Shown here: positions 7,929 to 17,373 of the stretch, in pieces
Position numbering within the stretch: the stretch's first letter is position 1
Layout of the letters: each line of letters opens with the position of its first letter
DNA from: Gemmatimonadota bacterium
Lineage (GTDB): Bacteria > Gemmatimonadota > Gemmatimonadetes > Gemmatimonadales > Gemmatimonadaceae
Assembly: GCA_026387915.1 (NCBI GenBank)
Contig: JAPLKS010000009.1
Span: 1-64,000 of the forward strand
DNA: 64,000 nt
Direction: 5' to 3'
Translations under genes and position numbers: made by a program
Notes under the pieces: model-generated
The model's input: the letters and a program-made list of their open reading frames with translations, nothing else
What the model was told of the DNA's origin: nothing
Database searches by the model: none

Positions 7929-8104
7929 CTTTAGCGGTGTTGTGCTAATATTTGTGGGGCATATCACCATGCGGCGGTGGCGTGCCGATACACGCAACTC
8001 CTTTGTAATCAGCGCGATACAGGCTTTGCGGTGCGAGGCTCTCATCTTGCAGTAGCTCTTCTTCGCGCTCACAATCGCAGGTCACTCCGTATCCCGGAGA
8101 CTCG

Positions 8105-9982
8105 ATGGCGTTGTCGCAACAGCCGGCACCACGCCCCACGTCGTGGGTGCATCGTGTGTACGGTCGCCTCAATCGGCGGCTGCTCGCGTGGTTCCTGCTG
8201 TTCTCGCTCCTTCCGGTCCTCGGCACCAACGCGGTCGGCTACGGCCGCAGCGCGACCATCATCACCTTGATCGTGGAGCGCTTTTTGGTGGCCTATGCGC
8301 GCCTCGAGGCACAGCACGTTGGGGACCGCATTCAGGAGCGCCTCAAAACGCTGCGCGCGATGGCGTCTGGCAATGAGACGTTGCTCGCCGGCGTGATGAA
8401 CGTCAGCGGCAACGGAGGTCGCGCGTCCACCGGTGGAATCTCTGCGCTCGCGGCGTCCCCAGACGCCGTACAGCGCTACCTCGTACGGGCTCGGCAAGAG
8501 ATGCGCGCCTTTGATGCGCTCGCCCTCTTTGCCGTGGACGGACGCATGGTGGCGGCGACCGATTCACTAATTGTGTGGGGAGCGCCACCCGTCGCGCATG
8601 TGCGCAGCGGATTCGCCGAGTTCGTGCAAGGGGGAGATGACGCCCCGGGAACGCTCGTGCTCCGGCTTATCGTGCCGATTTTGCGCGACGACTCGCTCCC
8701 CGTTGGCTATCTCGTGGCGTCGGTCCGACGGAGTTCCGCCGCAGCGTTTCTCCAACTTCCTGACTATCGAACCAGCGGTATCGAAGGAATTATTTTTGAT
8801 GCCGAAGGGCATTCGATGATTTCAACGATGCCGCACGCCAATGTTGCCGAACGCTCCACGGTGTTTCACCCCGCACTGACGCCGTCATCCGAGGCGGTGA
8901 GTCGCTATTACGACGGCAACGGCCGTCAACGGATTGCCGCGGTCTCGGACATTCCGCAATCGTCTTGGTTCTTTGTTGCCGAGGTTTCGGCGGAAGATGC
9001 CCTTGCACCGCTGCGTCGCCTCGGTGGGCTCTCGCTGCTGCTCGAAGTGCTCCTCGCTGTGGTGCTCATTGCGACGGCCGTCGTTGTGGCGCGCGAGATT
9101 GTCGCCCCGGTGCAACGGTTGGCGGTAGCGGCACGCCGTGTGGCTGCTGGCGATCTTGCGGTGCGCATCCCTGTGCGCGGCCACGACGAAGTGTCGGAAC
9201 TTGGACACGCGTTCAATGAAATGACGAGAGCCCTCGCCGACGCCACGGAACGTGTGGCCGAAATGCACCAACGCGAAATTGAGCGCGCCTCGCAGCTCGC
9301 GACGGTCGGCGAACTCGCCAGCGGTCTCGCGCACGAAATCAAGAATCCCGTCGTCAGCGTCACGAACGGATTGGACCTCGTGCGGCGCCGGCACGGCGAC
9401 GACCCCGGGCTCCAGCCAATCTTCGATGAAATGGGGAAGCAGTTGCATCGTATTGAGGCCACCGTACACGATCTCTTGGCCTTCGCGCGCCCAGCGGCGC
9501 CGCGGCTCGGACAGGTGAACGCCAATGCCGTGGTGGCTCGCGCTGTGTTGCTCACGCAACCCGCCGCAGAGCAGGCCGGTGTGCGCATGGTCGTAGAGGC
9601 GGAGGCGGACGATCCGCAGTTGCAGGCCGATGAAGGGATGGTGTATCAAGCCCTCGTGAATCTCCTGATGAACGCCATGCAGGCCACTCCGGCAGACGGC
9701 TCGATTCGTATTGCGACGCGCATCGACGGACGTGATGTGCTCATTGACATCGCCGACACGGGCAAAGGCATTGCCGCGGCCGATCTCCAGCAGGTGTTCC
9801 GTCCGTTCTTCACCACACGACACAAGGGCACCGGACTCGGTCTCTCGATTACACGCGGTATCATCGAGCGCCACGGCGGCACCCTCACGATTGAAAGCGC
9901 CGAAGGGGTTGGCACAACCGTGCACATTCGGCTTCCCAAACGCATTGACGACTCCGCTCCCCCAGAGGCGACCCGTACATGA
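8105..9982 (+). CDS. Membrane sensor histidine kinase, NtrB-like
   Basis: 625 residues. A first membrane helix (about 27-45) is followed by a large extracytoplasmic sensor region (about 60-300, Cache-like by layout only), a second helix (305-330), HAMP (331-385), a dimerisation/phosphoacceptor domain with His410 in LAHEIKNPV, and an intact ATP-binding domain (N box LLMNAMQA, G1 DTGKG near 551, F box RPFFTT, G2 GTGLGL at 575-580). It overlaps the response-regulator gene by ATGA and is divergent from the Rieske operon, so it probably senses a periplasmic signal and controls that operon through the partner regulator. The ligand is unknown. Confidence 0.9.
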   Translation: MALSQQPAPRPTSWVHRVYGRLNRRLLAWFLLFSLLPVLGTNAVGYGRSATIITLIVERFLVAYARLEAQHVGDRIQERLKTLRAMASGNETLLAGVMNVSGNGGRASTGGISALAASPDAVQRYLVRARQEMRAFDALALFAVDGRMVAATDSLIVWGAPPVAHVRSGFAEFVQGGDDAPGTLVLRLIVPILRDDSLPVGYLVASVRRSSAAAFLQLPDYRTSGIEGIIFDAEGHSMISTMPHANVAERSTVFHPALTPSSEAVSRYYDGNGRQRIAAVSDIPQSSWFFVAEVSAEDALAPLRRLGGLSLLLEVLLAVVLIATAVVVAREIVAPVQRLAVAARRVAAGDLAVRIPVRGHDEVSELGHAFNEMTRALADATERVAEMHQREIERASQLATVGELASGLAHEIKNPVVSVTNGLDLVRRRHGDDPGLQPIFDEMGKQLHRIEATVHDLLAFARPAAPRLGQVNANAVVARAVLLTQPAAEQAGVRMVVEAEADDPQLQADEGMVYQALVNLLMNAMQATPADGSIRIATRIDGRDVLIDIADTGKGIAAADLQQVFRPFFTTRHKGTGLGLSITRGIIERHGGTLTIESAEGVGTTVHIRLPKRIDDSAPPEATRT

Positions 9983-11343
9983 TTAAGCCGCGCGTCCTCA
10001 TTTGCGATGACGAAATGCTCATTCGACTCTGGCTCGGCGAGCATCTCGCCGAGGCGGGGTACAACACGGAAACAGTAGAAAACGGCAAGGAGTTGTTGGC
10101 GGCGTTTTCGCGTGAGCCGGCAGACCTCGTCTTGCTCGACCTTCGCTTGCCCGGTGAGACGGGGCTTGAGTTGTTGCCCAAACTCAAGGCCATGGACGCC
10201 ACCTTGCCGGTGATCATGATGTCGGCGTACGGCGAGGTAGAAACGGCCGTGGCAGCGGTCCGTGCCGGGGCGTTTCATTTTCTCGAAAAACCCATCGCTC
10301 TCCCCGAACTCACGTTGTTGCTCGAGCAGGCGCTGGAAACGCGACGCCTTCGCTCCGACGTAGACCGGTACCGTGAAACCAATAGTTGGCAGTTCGCCGA
10401 TGTCGCGCTCGTCGGTCGCTCGCCCGCGCTCCGCCGCATTGCGGAGACCATCGCGCGGGTCGGGAGCAAGGGAAGTGCGGTCAACATTCTCATTCGCGGT
10501 GAGAGTGGGACGGGCAAGGACGTTGTGGCGCGCGCCATTCACGCGCGCGGCCCTCGACGTTCGCAGCCTTTTATTAGTGTGAATTGCACGGCGATGCCCG
10601 AGCATCTTGTGGAGAGCGAACTCTTTGGCCACGAAGCGGGCGCGTACACGGACGCCAAGGAAGCCAAAAAAGGGCTGTTCGAACTCGCGGACCGCGGCAC
10701 GCTGTTCCTCGACGAAATCGGCGATATGCCGCGCGCGCTGCAGGCCAAGCTGCTGCAGGTACTCGAGACGCATCGGTTCCGCCGCATCGGCGGCGTGCGC
10801 GATATCGAAGTGGATGTGCACGTGATCACGGCGACCAATCGGGACCTTGAGGCAGCGCAAAAAGCAGGGGACTTTCGTGAGGATTTGTTCTACCGCCTCA
10901 ACGTGCTCCCAATCATGATGCCGCCGCTCCGCGAACGGCCGGAGGACATTCAGCCGCTCGCCACGCACTTTGGCGGGGTGCTCGCCCGCGAACTGGGACA
11001 GCCGGTGCGCGAGCTCGCTCCTGAAGTGGCGCGCGCCTTTGACCGGTACTCCTGGCCGGGAAATGCGCGGGAACTGCGGAATGTGCTCGAGCGCATCCTC
11101 CTCATCGAGGACGACACGATGGTGCGCCTCGAGCACCTGCCTCCCACGATCGCAGGGGTGGCGCCTACGAGACCGAACGCGTTGGTGCTTCCCGCCGAGG
11201 GGCTCGATCTCGACGAAACCGAGCGGGAGCTGATTGTGCAGTCCATGGCCCGGGCGGGCGGAAACAAGACAGCCGCCGCCCGTCTGCTAGGCCTCACCCG
11301 TGATACCATGCGCTACCGCCTTGAGAAGTTTGGTATCCAATAA
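9979..11343 (+). CDS. NtrC-family sigma-54-dependent response regulator
   Basis: 454 residues in three parts: a receiver domain (Asp10/Asp11 pocket, phosphoacceptor Asp54 in LLDLRLPG, Lys104), an AAA+ domain (Walker A GESGTGKD at 174-181, Walker B TLFLDEIGD near 241-249) and a Fis-type helix-turn-helix at about 415-454 (NKTAAARLLGLTRDTMRYRL). The sigma-54 contact loop is GAYTDA (221-226) rather than the canonical GAFTGA; GA[FY]TDA variants occur in the family. It is translationally coupled to the kinase. The nearest candidate target is the sigma-54-type promoter upstream of the Rieske/porin-cytochrome operon. Confidence 0.93.
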   Translation: MIKPRVLICDDEMLIRLWLGEHLAEAGYNTETVENGKELLAAFSREPADLVLLDLRLPGETGLELLPKLKAMDATLPVIMMSAYGEVETAVAAVRAGAFHFLEKPIALPELTLLLEQALETRRLRSDVDRYRETNSWQFADVALVGRSPALRRIAETIARVGSKGSAVNILIRGESGTGKDVVARAIHARGPRRSQPFISVNCTAMPEHLVESELFGHEAGAYTDAKEAKKGLFELADRGTLFLDEIGDMPRALQAKLLQVLETHRFRRIGGVRDIEVDVHVITATNRDLEAAQKAGDFREDLFYRLNVLPIMMPPLRERPEDIQPLATHFGGVLARELGQPVRELAPEVARAFDRYSWPGNARELRNVLERILLIEDDTMVRLEHLPPTIAGVAPTRPNALVLPAEGLDLDETERELIVQSMARAGGNKTAAARLLGLTRDTMRYRLEKFGIQ

Positions 11344-11421
11344 CCGCCACGAACCGATGGGTCCACTCCTTGGCAGTACTTCCATTGCCTGAGTGCGTGG
11401 CGACGACTTATTTGTATACAT

Positions 11422-11832
11422 ATGGAACGCCCAATTCGAGTACTCGTTGCCAAGCCCGGTCTTGACGGCCACGACCGCGGCGCCAAAGTTGTCGCCGCGG
11501 CCCTCCGTGACGCGGGCATGGAAGTCATCTATACCGGCCTGCATCAGACGCCGGAAATGATTGCCAGTGCGGCCGTCCAAGAGGATGTGGATGTGGTTGG
11601 CCTGTCGATTCTCTCTGGCGCGCACATGACGCTCTTTCCCCGCGTGAAAACACTGCTCGACGCGCAGGGGCGGAGTGACATCCTCGTCACCGGCGGCGGC
11701 ATTATTCCCAAGGAAGACATGGATGCCCTTGCCGCACTCGGCATTGGCCCCCTGTTTGGACCAGGGACCTCCACGCAGGATCTCGTGGAATACATTCGAG
11801 GGTGGTTCGCCGCGCGACCGCAGGGCGTGTGA
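11422..11832 (+). CDS. B12-binding domain protein, methylmalonyl-CoA mutase C-terminal/small subunit type
   Basis: 136 residues comprising one cobalamin-binding Rossmann domain: the base-off signature DxHxxG is present ([10 protein letters not shown]), followed by GLSILSGAH and VTGGGI segments typical of the C-terminal domain of methylmalonyl-CoA mutase and relatives. A catalytic TIM-barrel subunit is absent from the window, so this is a stand-alone B12-carrier domain that must pair with a mutase encoded elsewhere. It is the first gene of a 4-nt-overlapped operon with an acyl-CoA carboxylase subunit, which fits propionyl/methylmalonyl or branched acyl-CoA metabolism. No clear ribosome-binding site precedes the ATG. 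Confidence 0.85.
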   Translation: MERPIRVLVAKPGLDGHDRGAKVVAAALRDAGMEVIYTGLHQTPEMIASAAVQEDVDVVGLSILSGAHMTLFPRVKTLLDAQGRSDILVTGGGIIPKEDMDALAALGIGPLFGPGTSTQDLVEYIRGWFAARPQGV

Positions 11833-13454
11833 CCACACGACTGCGCGATCTGAGCGACGCGACCCGCGCGCTTGAAGCCACGCTCCGCCTAGGCGGCGGA
11901 CCGGAAAAGGCAGCGAAACAGCACCAACAGGGCAAGCTCACGGCTCGCGAGCGCGTGACGCAGCTGATGGACGCCGATTCACATTTTCTCGAAATCGGGT
12001 TGCTCGTCGCGCATGATCGCTACGACGGGCAAGCGCCTGGCGCCGGGGTCATTACGGGTGTCGCCATGGTCGCCGGACGTGAATGCGTGGTGGTGGCCAA
12101 TGACGCCACCGTCAAAGCCGGAAGCTGGTGGCCAGAGACCATCACCAAGATTCTCCGCGCGCAGGAAGTGGCCATGCGTTGCCACATTCCCATTGTCTAT
12201 CTCGTGGACTCCGCGGGCGTCAACCTCCCATATCAGGGCGGCGTCTTTCCAGGGCAGTACGGCGCCTCGCGCATTTTCTATTACAACTCACTCATGCGGC
12301 GCTACCTCAAAGTGCCGCAGATAGCCGCCGTTATGGGGCAGTGCGTCGCGGGCGGCGCATACCTGCCCGCGCTGTCCGACGTCATTCTTATGGTGAAGGG
12401 CACCAGCTTCATGGGACTCGGCGGACCGAATCTCGTGAAAGGCGCCACCGGTCAGACCATCGATGGCGAAACGCTCGGTGGCGCCGTGACCCACACCGAG
12501 ATCAGTGGTGTGGCGCACTACGCGCTCGACAGCGATACCGACTGCTTGCGGAAAGTGCGCGAGCTGGTGGACCGGCTCCCGAAGGCGCGCGTCGCGGCGA
12601 TGGAAGCGACCATTTCCAACGCCAAGGCGCCAACCACCGAGCCCGAACGGCTCTACGATTTACTGCCGCAGGATCACCGCATGTCGTATGACATGCATGA
12701 ACTCCTTCGGTGCGTGTTGGACGATGGCGCGCTCGATGAATTTCAGCCGCAGCTCGCCAAGGAACTCATTTGTGGTGATGCGCGCATCAATGGCATCTCG
12801 GTGGGTGTCATTGCCAATCAACGCGGCCTCATCAAGGGTCGTGAAGGCGAACGGCCGCGTTTTGGCGGCATTGTGTACGCCGAGAGCGCGGAGAAGGCGG
12901 CGTTCTACATTGATCGCTGTAATCGGCAGGGACTCCCGCTGTTGTTCGTGCAGGACGTCTCGGGGTTTATGGTGGGTCCCGAGTCGGAGCACGAAGGCAT
13001 CATTCGCGCCGGCGCTCGTTTTGTAGAAGCGATGGCAACGGTGATTGTGCCGAAGATTGTGCTCACGGTGAATCACGCCTCTGGCGCCGGCTACTACGCC
13101 ATGGCGGGGCAGGGCTTTGACCCTGATTTCATTTTTTCCTGGCCGACCGGACGCATGGCGGTGATGGAGGGCGAGTCGGCCGTGCAAGCCGTGCACGGTC
13201 CGGCCATTGCTGCCGCCAAGAAAGCTGGGACCGCTGTCTCCGACGAGGTTGCGGCCTCTATGGCCGAAATGCGCGCGGATTATGAACACCAACTCGACGC
13301 CCGCTTTGCTGGGGCGCGTGGCTATATCGACGCTATCGTGTATCCCGAAGACACTCGCACCGCACTGACCATGGCACTGCGCAGCACGTTGCAAAATCCC
13401 GGCCCGCATCTTGGCCCCTTCGTGCTTCCGTCACGACTCGAGGTGGACGCATGA
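11829..13454 (+). CDS. Acyl-CoA carboxylase carboxyltransferase (beta) subunit, MccB/AtuC-like
   Basis: 541 residues from a GTG start whose GTGA overlaps the stop of the preceding gene; an earlier GTG at 11802 is possible. It has the two crotonase-fold carboxyltransferase halves, with [15 protein letters not shown] (oxyanion region) and [11 protein letters not shown] plus [12 protein letters not shown] in the second half. Length and motifs fit methylcrotonyl- or geranyl-CoA carboxylase beta subunits better than propionyl-CoA carboxylase. The biotin-carboxylase/biotin-carrier alpha subunit is not adjacent and must come from elsewhere. The following AtuA-family gene favours a branched or isoprenoid acyl-CoA substrate. 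Confidence 0.85.
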   Translation: MTTRLRDLSDATRALEATLRLGGGPEKAAKQHQQGKLTARERVTQLMDADSHFLEIGLLVAHDRYDGQAPGAGVITGVAMVAGRECVVVANDATVKAGSWWPETITKILRAQEVAMRCHIPIVYLVDSAGVNLPYQGGVFPGQYGASRIFYYNSLMRRYLKVPQIAAVMGQCVAGGAYLPALSDVILMVKGTSFMGLGGPNLVKGATGQTIDGETLGGAVTHTEISGVAHYALDSDTDCLRKVRELVDRLPKARVAAMEATISNAKAPTTEPERLYDLLPQDHRMSYDMHELLRCVLDDGALDEFQPQLAKELICGDARINGISVGVIANQRGLIKGREGERPRFGGIVYAESAEKAAFYIDRCNRQGLPLLFVQDVSGFMVGPESEHEGIIRAGARFVEAMATVIVPKIVLTVNHASGAGYYAMAGQGFDPDFIFSWPTGRMAVMEGESAVQAVHGPAIAAAKKAGTAVSDEVAASMAEMRADYEHQLDARFAGARGYIDAIVYPEDTRTALTMALRSTLQNPGPHLGPFVLPSRLEVDA

Positions 13455-14824
13455 CCGCGCCAAAGATTGTTCGCGTTGCTGGAGGACAGGGCTTTTGGGG
13501 TGACTCGCTGGACGCGCCGCGTCAGCAAGTCACACGCGGCCCCGTTGACTATCTCATGCTCGACTACCTCGCCGAAGTCACGATGTCCATTCTGCAAAAG
13601 CAGAAGGAACGCGACCCGAATATGGGGTACGCCCGCGATTTCATCGGCGCCATGGAGAGCGTCCTCGACGCCGTGGTCAACAACGGCGTCAAGGTGATCG
13701 CCAATGCTGGTGGCGTGAACCCGGAAGCGTGCGCCGCGGCGGTGCTCGAGATGGCCGCGGCGAAAGGTGCCGCTGGGAAACTCAAAATCGGTGTGATTAC
13801 CGGCGACAATCTGCTCAGTCGCATTGACGAGCTCATTGCCTCTGGCCACGAACTGCGCAACATGGATACGGGCGAACCACTCTCCGTGGTGCGGGACCGC
13901 GTGGTGGCGGCGAATGCGTACATCGGGAGCACGCCCATCGTCGAGGCACTCGCCAAGGGCGCGAACGTCGTGATCGTCGGACGCTCGACCGATACCGCAC
14001 TCACTATGGCGCCGCTGCGTCATGAGTTTGGATGGGGCGCTGAGGATTGGGATAAGCTTGCGGCCGGCATCATTGCCGGGCACATCATTGAGTGCGGGGC
14101 GCAATGTTCGGGTGGCAACTGCTTGCACGACTGGCGCTCCATTGAACACCTCGAAGACGTGGGCTATCCGATTGTCGAAGCCACTGCCGACGGCACCTTT
14201 GTGGTGACCAAGCACGCGGGCACTGGTGGGAAGGTGTCGGTGCCCACGGTGTCAGAACAGCTCGTGTATGAAATGGGCGATCCGCATTCCTACATCACGC
14301 CAGACGTTGTCGCGGACTTTTCCTCGATTCGCCTCTCGGCGGATGGTGAGAACCGCGTACGCGTTCATAGCATTGTGGGCCGACCGGCCACCGATAAACT
14401 CAAGGTGTCCATCGCCTACCGCGCGGGTTACAAGGCAGTCGGATCGCTGGTGTATTCGTGGCCGGACGCGCTCGAAAAGGCGCAGGCTGCTGAGCGTATT
14501 TTGCGTGAGCGACTCATTCGCCTTGGATTGCACTTTGAACACATCCTCACGGAGTTTGTTGGCGCCAACGCGACGCATGGGCGCCTCGCTGGACCTGACG
14601 CCGGCAAGGATGCTCCCGAGGTGCAATTCCGCATTGGTGTGCGCGACGCAGACAAAAAGAAGGTCGAGCGCTTTACCCGTGAAATCGCGCCGCTCGTGCT
14701 GAACGGGCCGCCGAGCGTGACGGGGTTCGCCGGTGGACGGCCGAAGGTTGAAGAGATCGTGGCCTACTGGCCGGCGTTGGTGGACAAGTCCGTCGTGCAG
14801 ACGCACGTGGAGGTGATCTCATGA
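13451..14824 (+). CDS. AtuA-family protein (acyclic terpene utilisation, DUF1446)
   Basis: 457 residues beginning with the family-typical region around [14 protein letters not shown], followed by [11 protein letters not shown] and [14 protein letters not shown]. AtuA is named from the citronellol/geraniol pathway of Pseudomonas, but its biochemical function is unknown. The gene starts with an ATGA overlap on the carboxyltransferase and ends with an ATGA overlap on a small protein that corresponds to the AtuA C-terminal region. Clustering with a carboxyltransferase matches the atu arrangement, but the remaining atu genes are missing. Confidence 0.88.
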   Translation: MTAPKIVRVAGGQGFWGDSLDAPRQQVTRGPVDYLMLDYLAEVTMSILQKQKERDPNMGYARDFIGAMESVLDAVVNNGVKVIANAGGVNPEACAAAVLEMAAAKGAAGKLKIGVITGDNLLSRIDELIASGHELRNMDTGEPLSVVRDRVVAANAYIGSTPIVEALAKGANVVIVGRSTDTALTMAPLRHEFGWGAEDWDKLAAGIIAGHIIECGAQCSGGNCLHDWRSIEHLEDVGYPIVEATADGTFVVTKHAGTGGKVSVPTVSEQLVYEMGDPHSYITPDVVADFSSIRLSADGENRVRVHSIVGRPATDKLKVSIAYRAGYKAVGSLVYSWPDALEKAQAAERILRERLIRLGLHFEHILTEFVGANATHGRLAGPDAGKDAPEVQFRIGVRDADKKKVERFTREIAPLVLNGPPSVTGFAGGRPKVEEIVAYWPALVDKSVVQTHVEVIS

Positions 14825-15180
14825 AGGTTCGTCTGCTCGACATCGCGCACGCACGTTCCGGCGACAAAGGCGACACGGCGAACGTCGGCCTCATCGCTCT
14901 GAAGCCGGAGTGGTATGCCGTCTTGGCTCAGCACGTGACACTCGATCGCGTGGTGGAGCATTTTCGCGGCGTCATCAATGGCGGCGTGGAACGATTTGAA
15001 CTGCCCAACCTGCATGCCTTGAACTTTCTGCTGCATGGAGCGCTCGACGGTGGCGGTACGCTTTCGCTCAAGACGGATGCACAGGGGAAAGTGTATTCCA
15101 CCGCCATGCTCCGTCTCGTGCTCGACATTCCCGACGCCGAGGCACGCGCGCTGAAGTTGCCCGCGTATCTCGGCGCGTGA
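14821..15180 (+). CDS. AtuA C-terminal-domain-like protein
   Basis: 119 residues starting [21 protein letters not shown], the hallmark of the small domain that follows AtuA, fused in some bacteria and separate here. The conserved SGDKGDTAN segment and a short terminal hydrophobic/basic stretch are visible; no catalytic function is known. It overlaps AtuA by four bases and the next gene by four bases (GTGA), implying equimolar synthesis and probably a complex with AtuA. Confidence 0.85.
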   Translation: MKVRLLDIAHARSGDKGDTANVGLIALKPEWYAVLAQHVTLDRVVEHFRGVINGGVERFELPNLHALNFLLHGALDGGGTLSLKTDAQGKVYSTAMLRLVLDIPDAEARALKLPAYLGA

Positions 15181-16250
15181 CGGTCGCAGGGGACGTGCTG
15201 ATCTACGGCGCCAACGGCTATACGGGCCGGTTGATCGTCGAGGACGCGATTGCAAAGGGGCTACGTCCAATTCTTTCTGGACGTAATGCTGCTGAAGTGA
15301 ACGCACTCGCGGCAGCGCATGGGCTGGACGCACGTCCCGCTTCACTCGATGACGCCGCGGCGCTCGACCGCGCATTGGCGGGATGCGCCGTGGTGATTCA
15401 CTGTGCGGGGCCGTTCTCGCGCACCGCGCGTGCCATGGCGGACGCCTGCCTTCGCACGGGCACTCATTATCTCGACATCACCGGAGAAATCTCGGTGTTC
15501 GAGGGAATGGCGGCGCTGAACAAGGAAGCTGCCGCAGCGGGTGTCATGCTGATGCCAGGCGCGGGCTTTGATGTGGTGCCGAGTGATTGTCTGGCGGCCT
15601 TTCTCAAGTCGGCGCTTCCCGATGCCACCTCGCTGACGCTCGCGTTTACGGGAGGCACGGGGCTCTCGCGCGGAACCGCCACCACGATGATCGAGAATGT
15701 GTCGGAGGGCGGTGCCGTCCGTCGCGGAGGCAAGATTACCCGCGTGCCGTCGGCGTGGCGCGAACGCGATATCGACTTTGGCGATCGCGTGCGGCACGCC
15801 GTCACCATTCCATGGGGCGATGTGTCCACCGCTTGGCATAGCACCCGCATCCCCGACATCGAAGTCTTTACCGCAGCAACGCGCGGCACCGTGCGCGGCA
15901 TGCGACTCACCCGCTACATCGGGTGGCTACTCGCCACGGCGCCGATGCAGCGCTGGCTCAAGGCGCGCATTCGCGCCGGCGCGGCAGGCCCCAACAGCAC
16001 ACAACGCTCGAAGGCCGTCGCGCGCTTGTGGGGTGAGGTGCGCAATGCCAGCGGCGCGTCGGTGCAGGCGCGGTTGCAGACGCCCGATGGCTACACGCTA
16101 ACGGCGCTCACCGCGGTGGCTGCCGCGCAAAAGGTGATCGCGGGTGGGGCCGTGCCGGGATACCAAACACCATCCCGCGCATTCGGCGCCGATTTTATTC
16201 TCGAAATTCCGGGGACGGTGCGTACGCTGGTGCCCGCCGCAGCGCGGTGA
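15177..16250 (+). CDS. Saccharopine-dehydrogenase-like / trans-acting enoyl reductase-like oxidoreductase
   Basis: 357 residues from a GTG start. The N-terminus has a Rossmann nucleotide-binding motif GANGYTGRLI, followed by IHCAGPFSRTA and YLDITGE, typical of saccharopine-dehydrogenase-like NAD(P)-binding proteins and the trans-acting enoyl reductase group. The second half (DVVPSDCLAA, GTGLSRGTA) is also family-like. Lysine biosynthesis is not suggested by the neighbours; in this operon it is more likely to reduce an acyl or isoprenoid intermediate, but the substrate cannot be told from sequence. Confidence 0.8.
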   Translation: MTVAGDVLIYGANGYTGRLIVEDAIAKGLRPILSGRNAAEVNALAAAHGLDARPASLDDAAALDRALAGCAVVIHCAGPFSRTARAMADACLRTGTHYLDITGEISVFEGMAALNKEAAAAGVMLMPGAGFDVVPSDCLAAFLKSALPDATSLTLAFTGGTGLSRGTATTMIENVSEGGAVRRGGKITRVPSAWRERDIDFGDRVRHAVTIPWGDVSTAWHSTRIPDIEVFTAATRGTVRGMRLTRYIGWLLATAPMQRWLKARIRAGAAGPNSTQRSKAVARLWGEVRNASGASVQARLQTPDGYTLTALTAVAAAQKVIAGGAVPGYQTPSRAFGADFILEIPGTVRTLVPAAAR

Positions 16251-16252
16251 CC

Positions 16253-16423
16253 ATGCGCCCGGCGACCGTCGCGAAGCTCGCGTTGGCTGGCGCGGGAGTG
16301 GCCGTCTTTTTGATTGGCGTTCGCGCAGACAGTTCCGTGCTCCGGTGGATCGGCACAGGGCTCGTCGCGGTGGCGTGGCTCCTGCGGTTCATCAAGGACG
16401 TGCCGCCGAGCAGCGACGCGTAG
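16253..16423 (+). CDS. Small membrane protein (56 aa)
   Basis: A short frame starting at ATG 16253, or at the in-frame GTG 16247 whose GTGA overlaps the previous stop. The predicted 56-residue protein begins MRPATVAKLALAGAGVAVFL and has two hydrophobic segments separated by a short polar turn (RADSSVLRW), then a charged tail ending PPSSDA. Tight coupling to the upstream operon supports it as real. It matches no family I recognise. Confidence 0.5.
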   Translation: MRPATVAKLALAGAGVAVFLIGVRADSSVLRWIGTGLVAVAWLLRFIKDVPPSSDA

Positions 16424-16490
16424 CGATATCGTGGAGCGTCAGAGGCGATGACGCTGGCTGCGCAGGGACCATCGCGACGCGGGTGCCGCG

Positions 16491-17297
16491 CTACGACACC
16501 TTCGTCCAAAGAATGATCACGCCACATGTGTTACGCCGCTGCGGATACTCCGGCGGTGCCTGCGCGGAGCCAGCAAAGTATTCGATAGCTGCCAACTGAT
16601 TGGCTGGCACGCTGTTGATATCAAATAGCATTTCCCCCGGCAGCGCCGAATAGACCGGCGATCCATCGAGGTACACCGTGGCGTAGCAGTTGCGGTCGCT
16701 TGCGCCGCGCCGCCGGTCGGCAGACGTCACCGCGACGTTGCCGGAGTTGATGGCCATGCGCCCGCCGGCCACCCACGTGGCACCCGTGTTGGTAGAACGC
16801 ACCAAGTGCGGCCCCGGAATCTGCATGATGATGTCCGCGGTCACGCGCGATGAGCCCTTGTCGAAAACTTCCGGGCCAATAAATGATCCAAAGCCAGTGG
16901 AGCGGCGGCGCTCGAAACCTTCGAGCTTGATTTTGCTGAGGTCTCGTGCAACGACGTCAACTTCCGGAAGTGTCGTGGCGGCAACCGAAAGGCCAATCTC
17001 GCCGTCGAGCGTGTCGCCAGGGGTGAAGTCGAGCACCGTGGTGACGGCCTGAAAGCCAATCCGCCGCACCGTCACGATCTGGCGGCCACTCGGCACGTTC
17101 CCGAGGTGAAAGCGCCCGGCCGAGTCGGAGAGCGTCTGGATGCGGGTGCGATTGATGGCGATCTGTGCGCCAACGACGGGCACGTTGGTGCTATCCACGC
17201 GCACCACGCCAACAAACGTGCTCGTGCGCTGCGCCGCAGCGGGGGAGCTGAGGGCCAGCAGGACGAACGGCAGAACTGTGCTCCGGGGGAAGCGCAT
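16491..17297 (-). CDS. Carboxypeptidase-regulatory-domain protein with TonB-plug-like region, no barrel
   Basis: 268 residues: signal peptide (to about PAAAQ), a beta-sandwich CarboxypepD_reg-like domain at about 30-110 (VVGAQIAINRT, SGRQIVTVRRIGFQ), then a region that resembles a TonB-receptor plug (YLDGSPVYS, AAIEYFAGSAQAPPEY), ending with a Cys-containing segment NTCGVIILWT. The roughly 600-residue barrel of a TonB-dependent receptor is missing and the frame ends cleanly, so it is a short secreted or outer-membrane-associated protein. A GGGAG site lies 9 bp before the ATG. The next gene is a clear paralogue. Confidence 0.75.
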   Translation of the reverse strand: MRFPRSTVLPFVLLALSSPAAAQRTSTFVGVVRVDSTNVPVVGAQIAINRTRIQTLSDSAGRFHLGNVPSGRQIVTVRRIGFQAVTTVLDFTPGDTLDGEIGLSVAATTLPEVDVVARDLSKIKLEGFERRRSTGFGSFIGPEVFDKGSSRVTADIIMQIPGPHLVRSTNTGATWVAGGRMAINSGNVAVTSADRRRGASDRNCYATVYLDGSPVYSALPGEMLFDINSVPANQLAAIEYFAGSAQAPPEYPQRRNTCGVIILWTKVS

Positions 17298-17373
17298 GCC
17301 GTGAACTCCCGAAAGGATGATGCTTAGTCTACCACGCGGGCGGTTACGCCGTCACATCCGGAGTTCGCGCGGC

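Larger units (their letters stand above)
7748..8104. promoter_or_regulatory. Divergent regulatory region between respiratory operon and two-component system
   Basis: A 357-bp non-coding stretch, visibly more AT-rich than its neighbours, separates the minus-strand Rieske gene from the plus-strand sensor kinase gene. It contains a sigma-54-type promoter facing the Rieske operon (7818-7833) and a palindrome at 7911-7928, both listed separately. A GGAGA ribosome-binding site precedes the kinase ATG. No confident promoter for the kinase was recognised, and no small gene is supported here. Confidence 0.7.

Noticed and set aside
9646-11136. A 496-residue antisense frame opposite the kinase and regulator
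   Set aside because: Shadow of two well-supported genes with ATGA coupling; no recognisable domain.
11372-11392. TTGGCAG...TTGCC near the B12 gene as a sigma-54 promoter
   Set aside because: The GG and GC are about 3 bp too far apart for a -24/-12 promoter.
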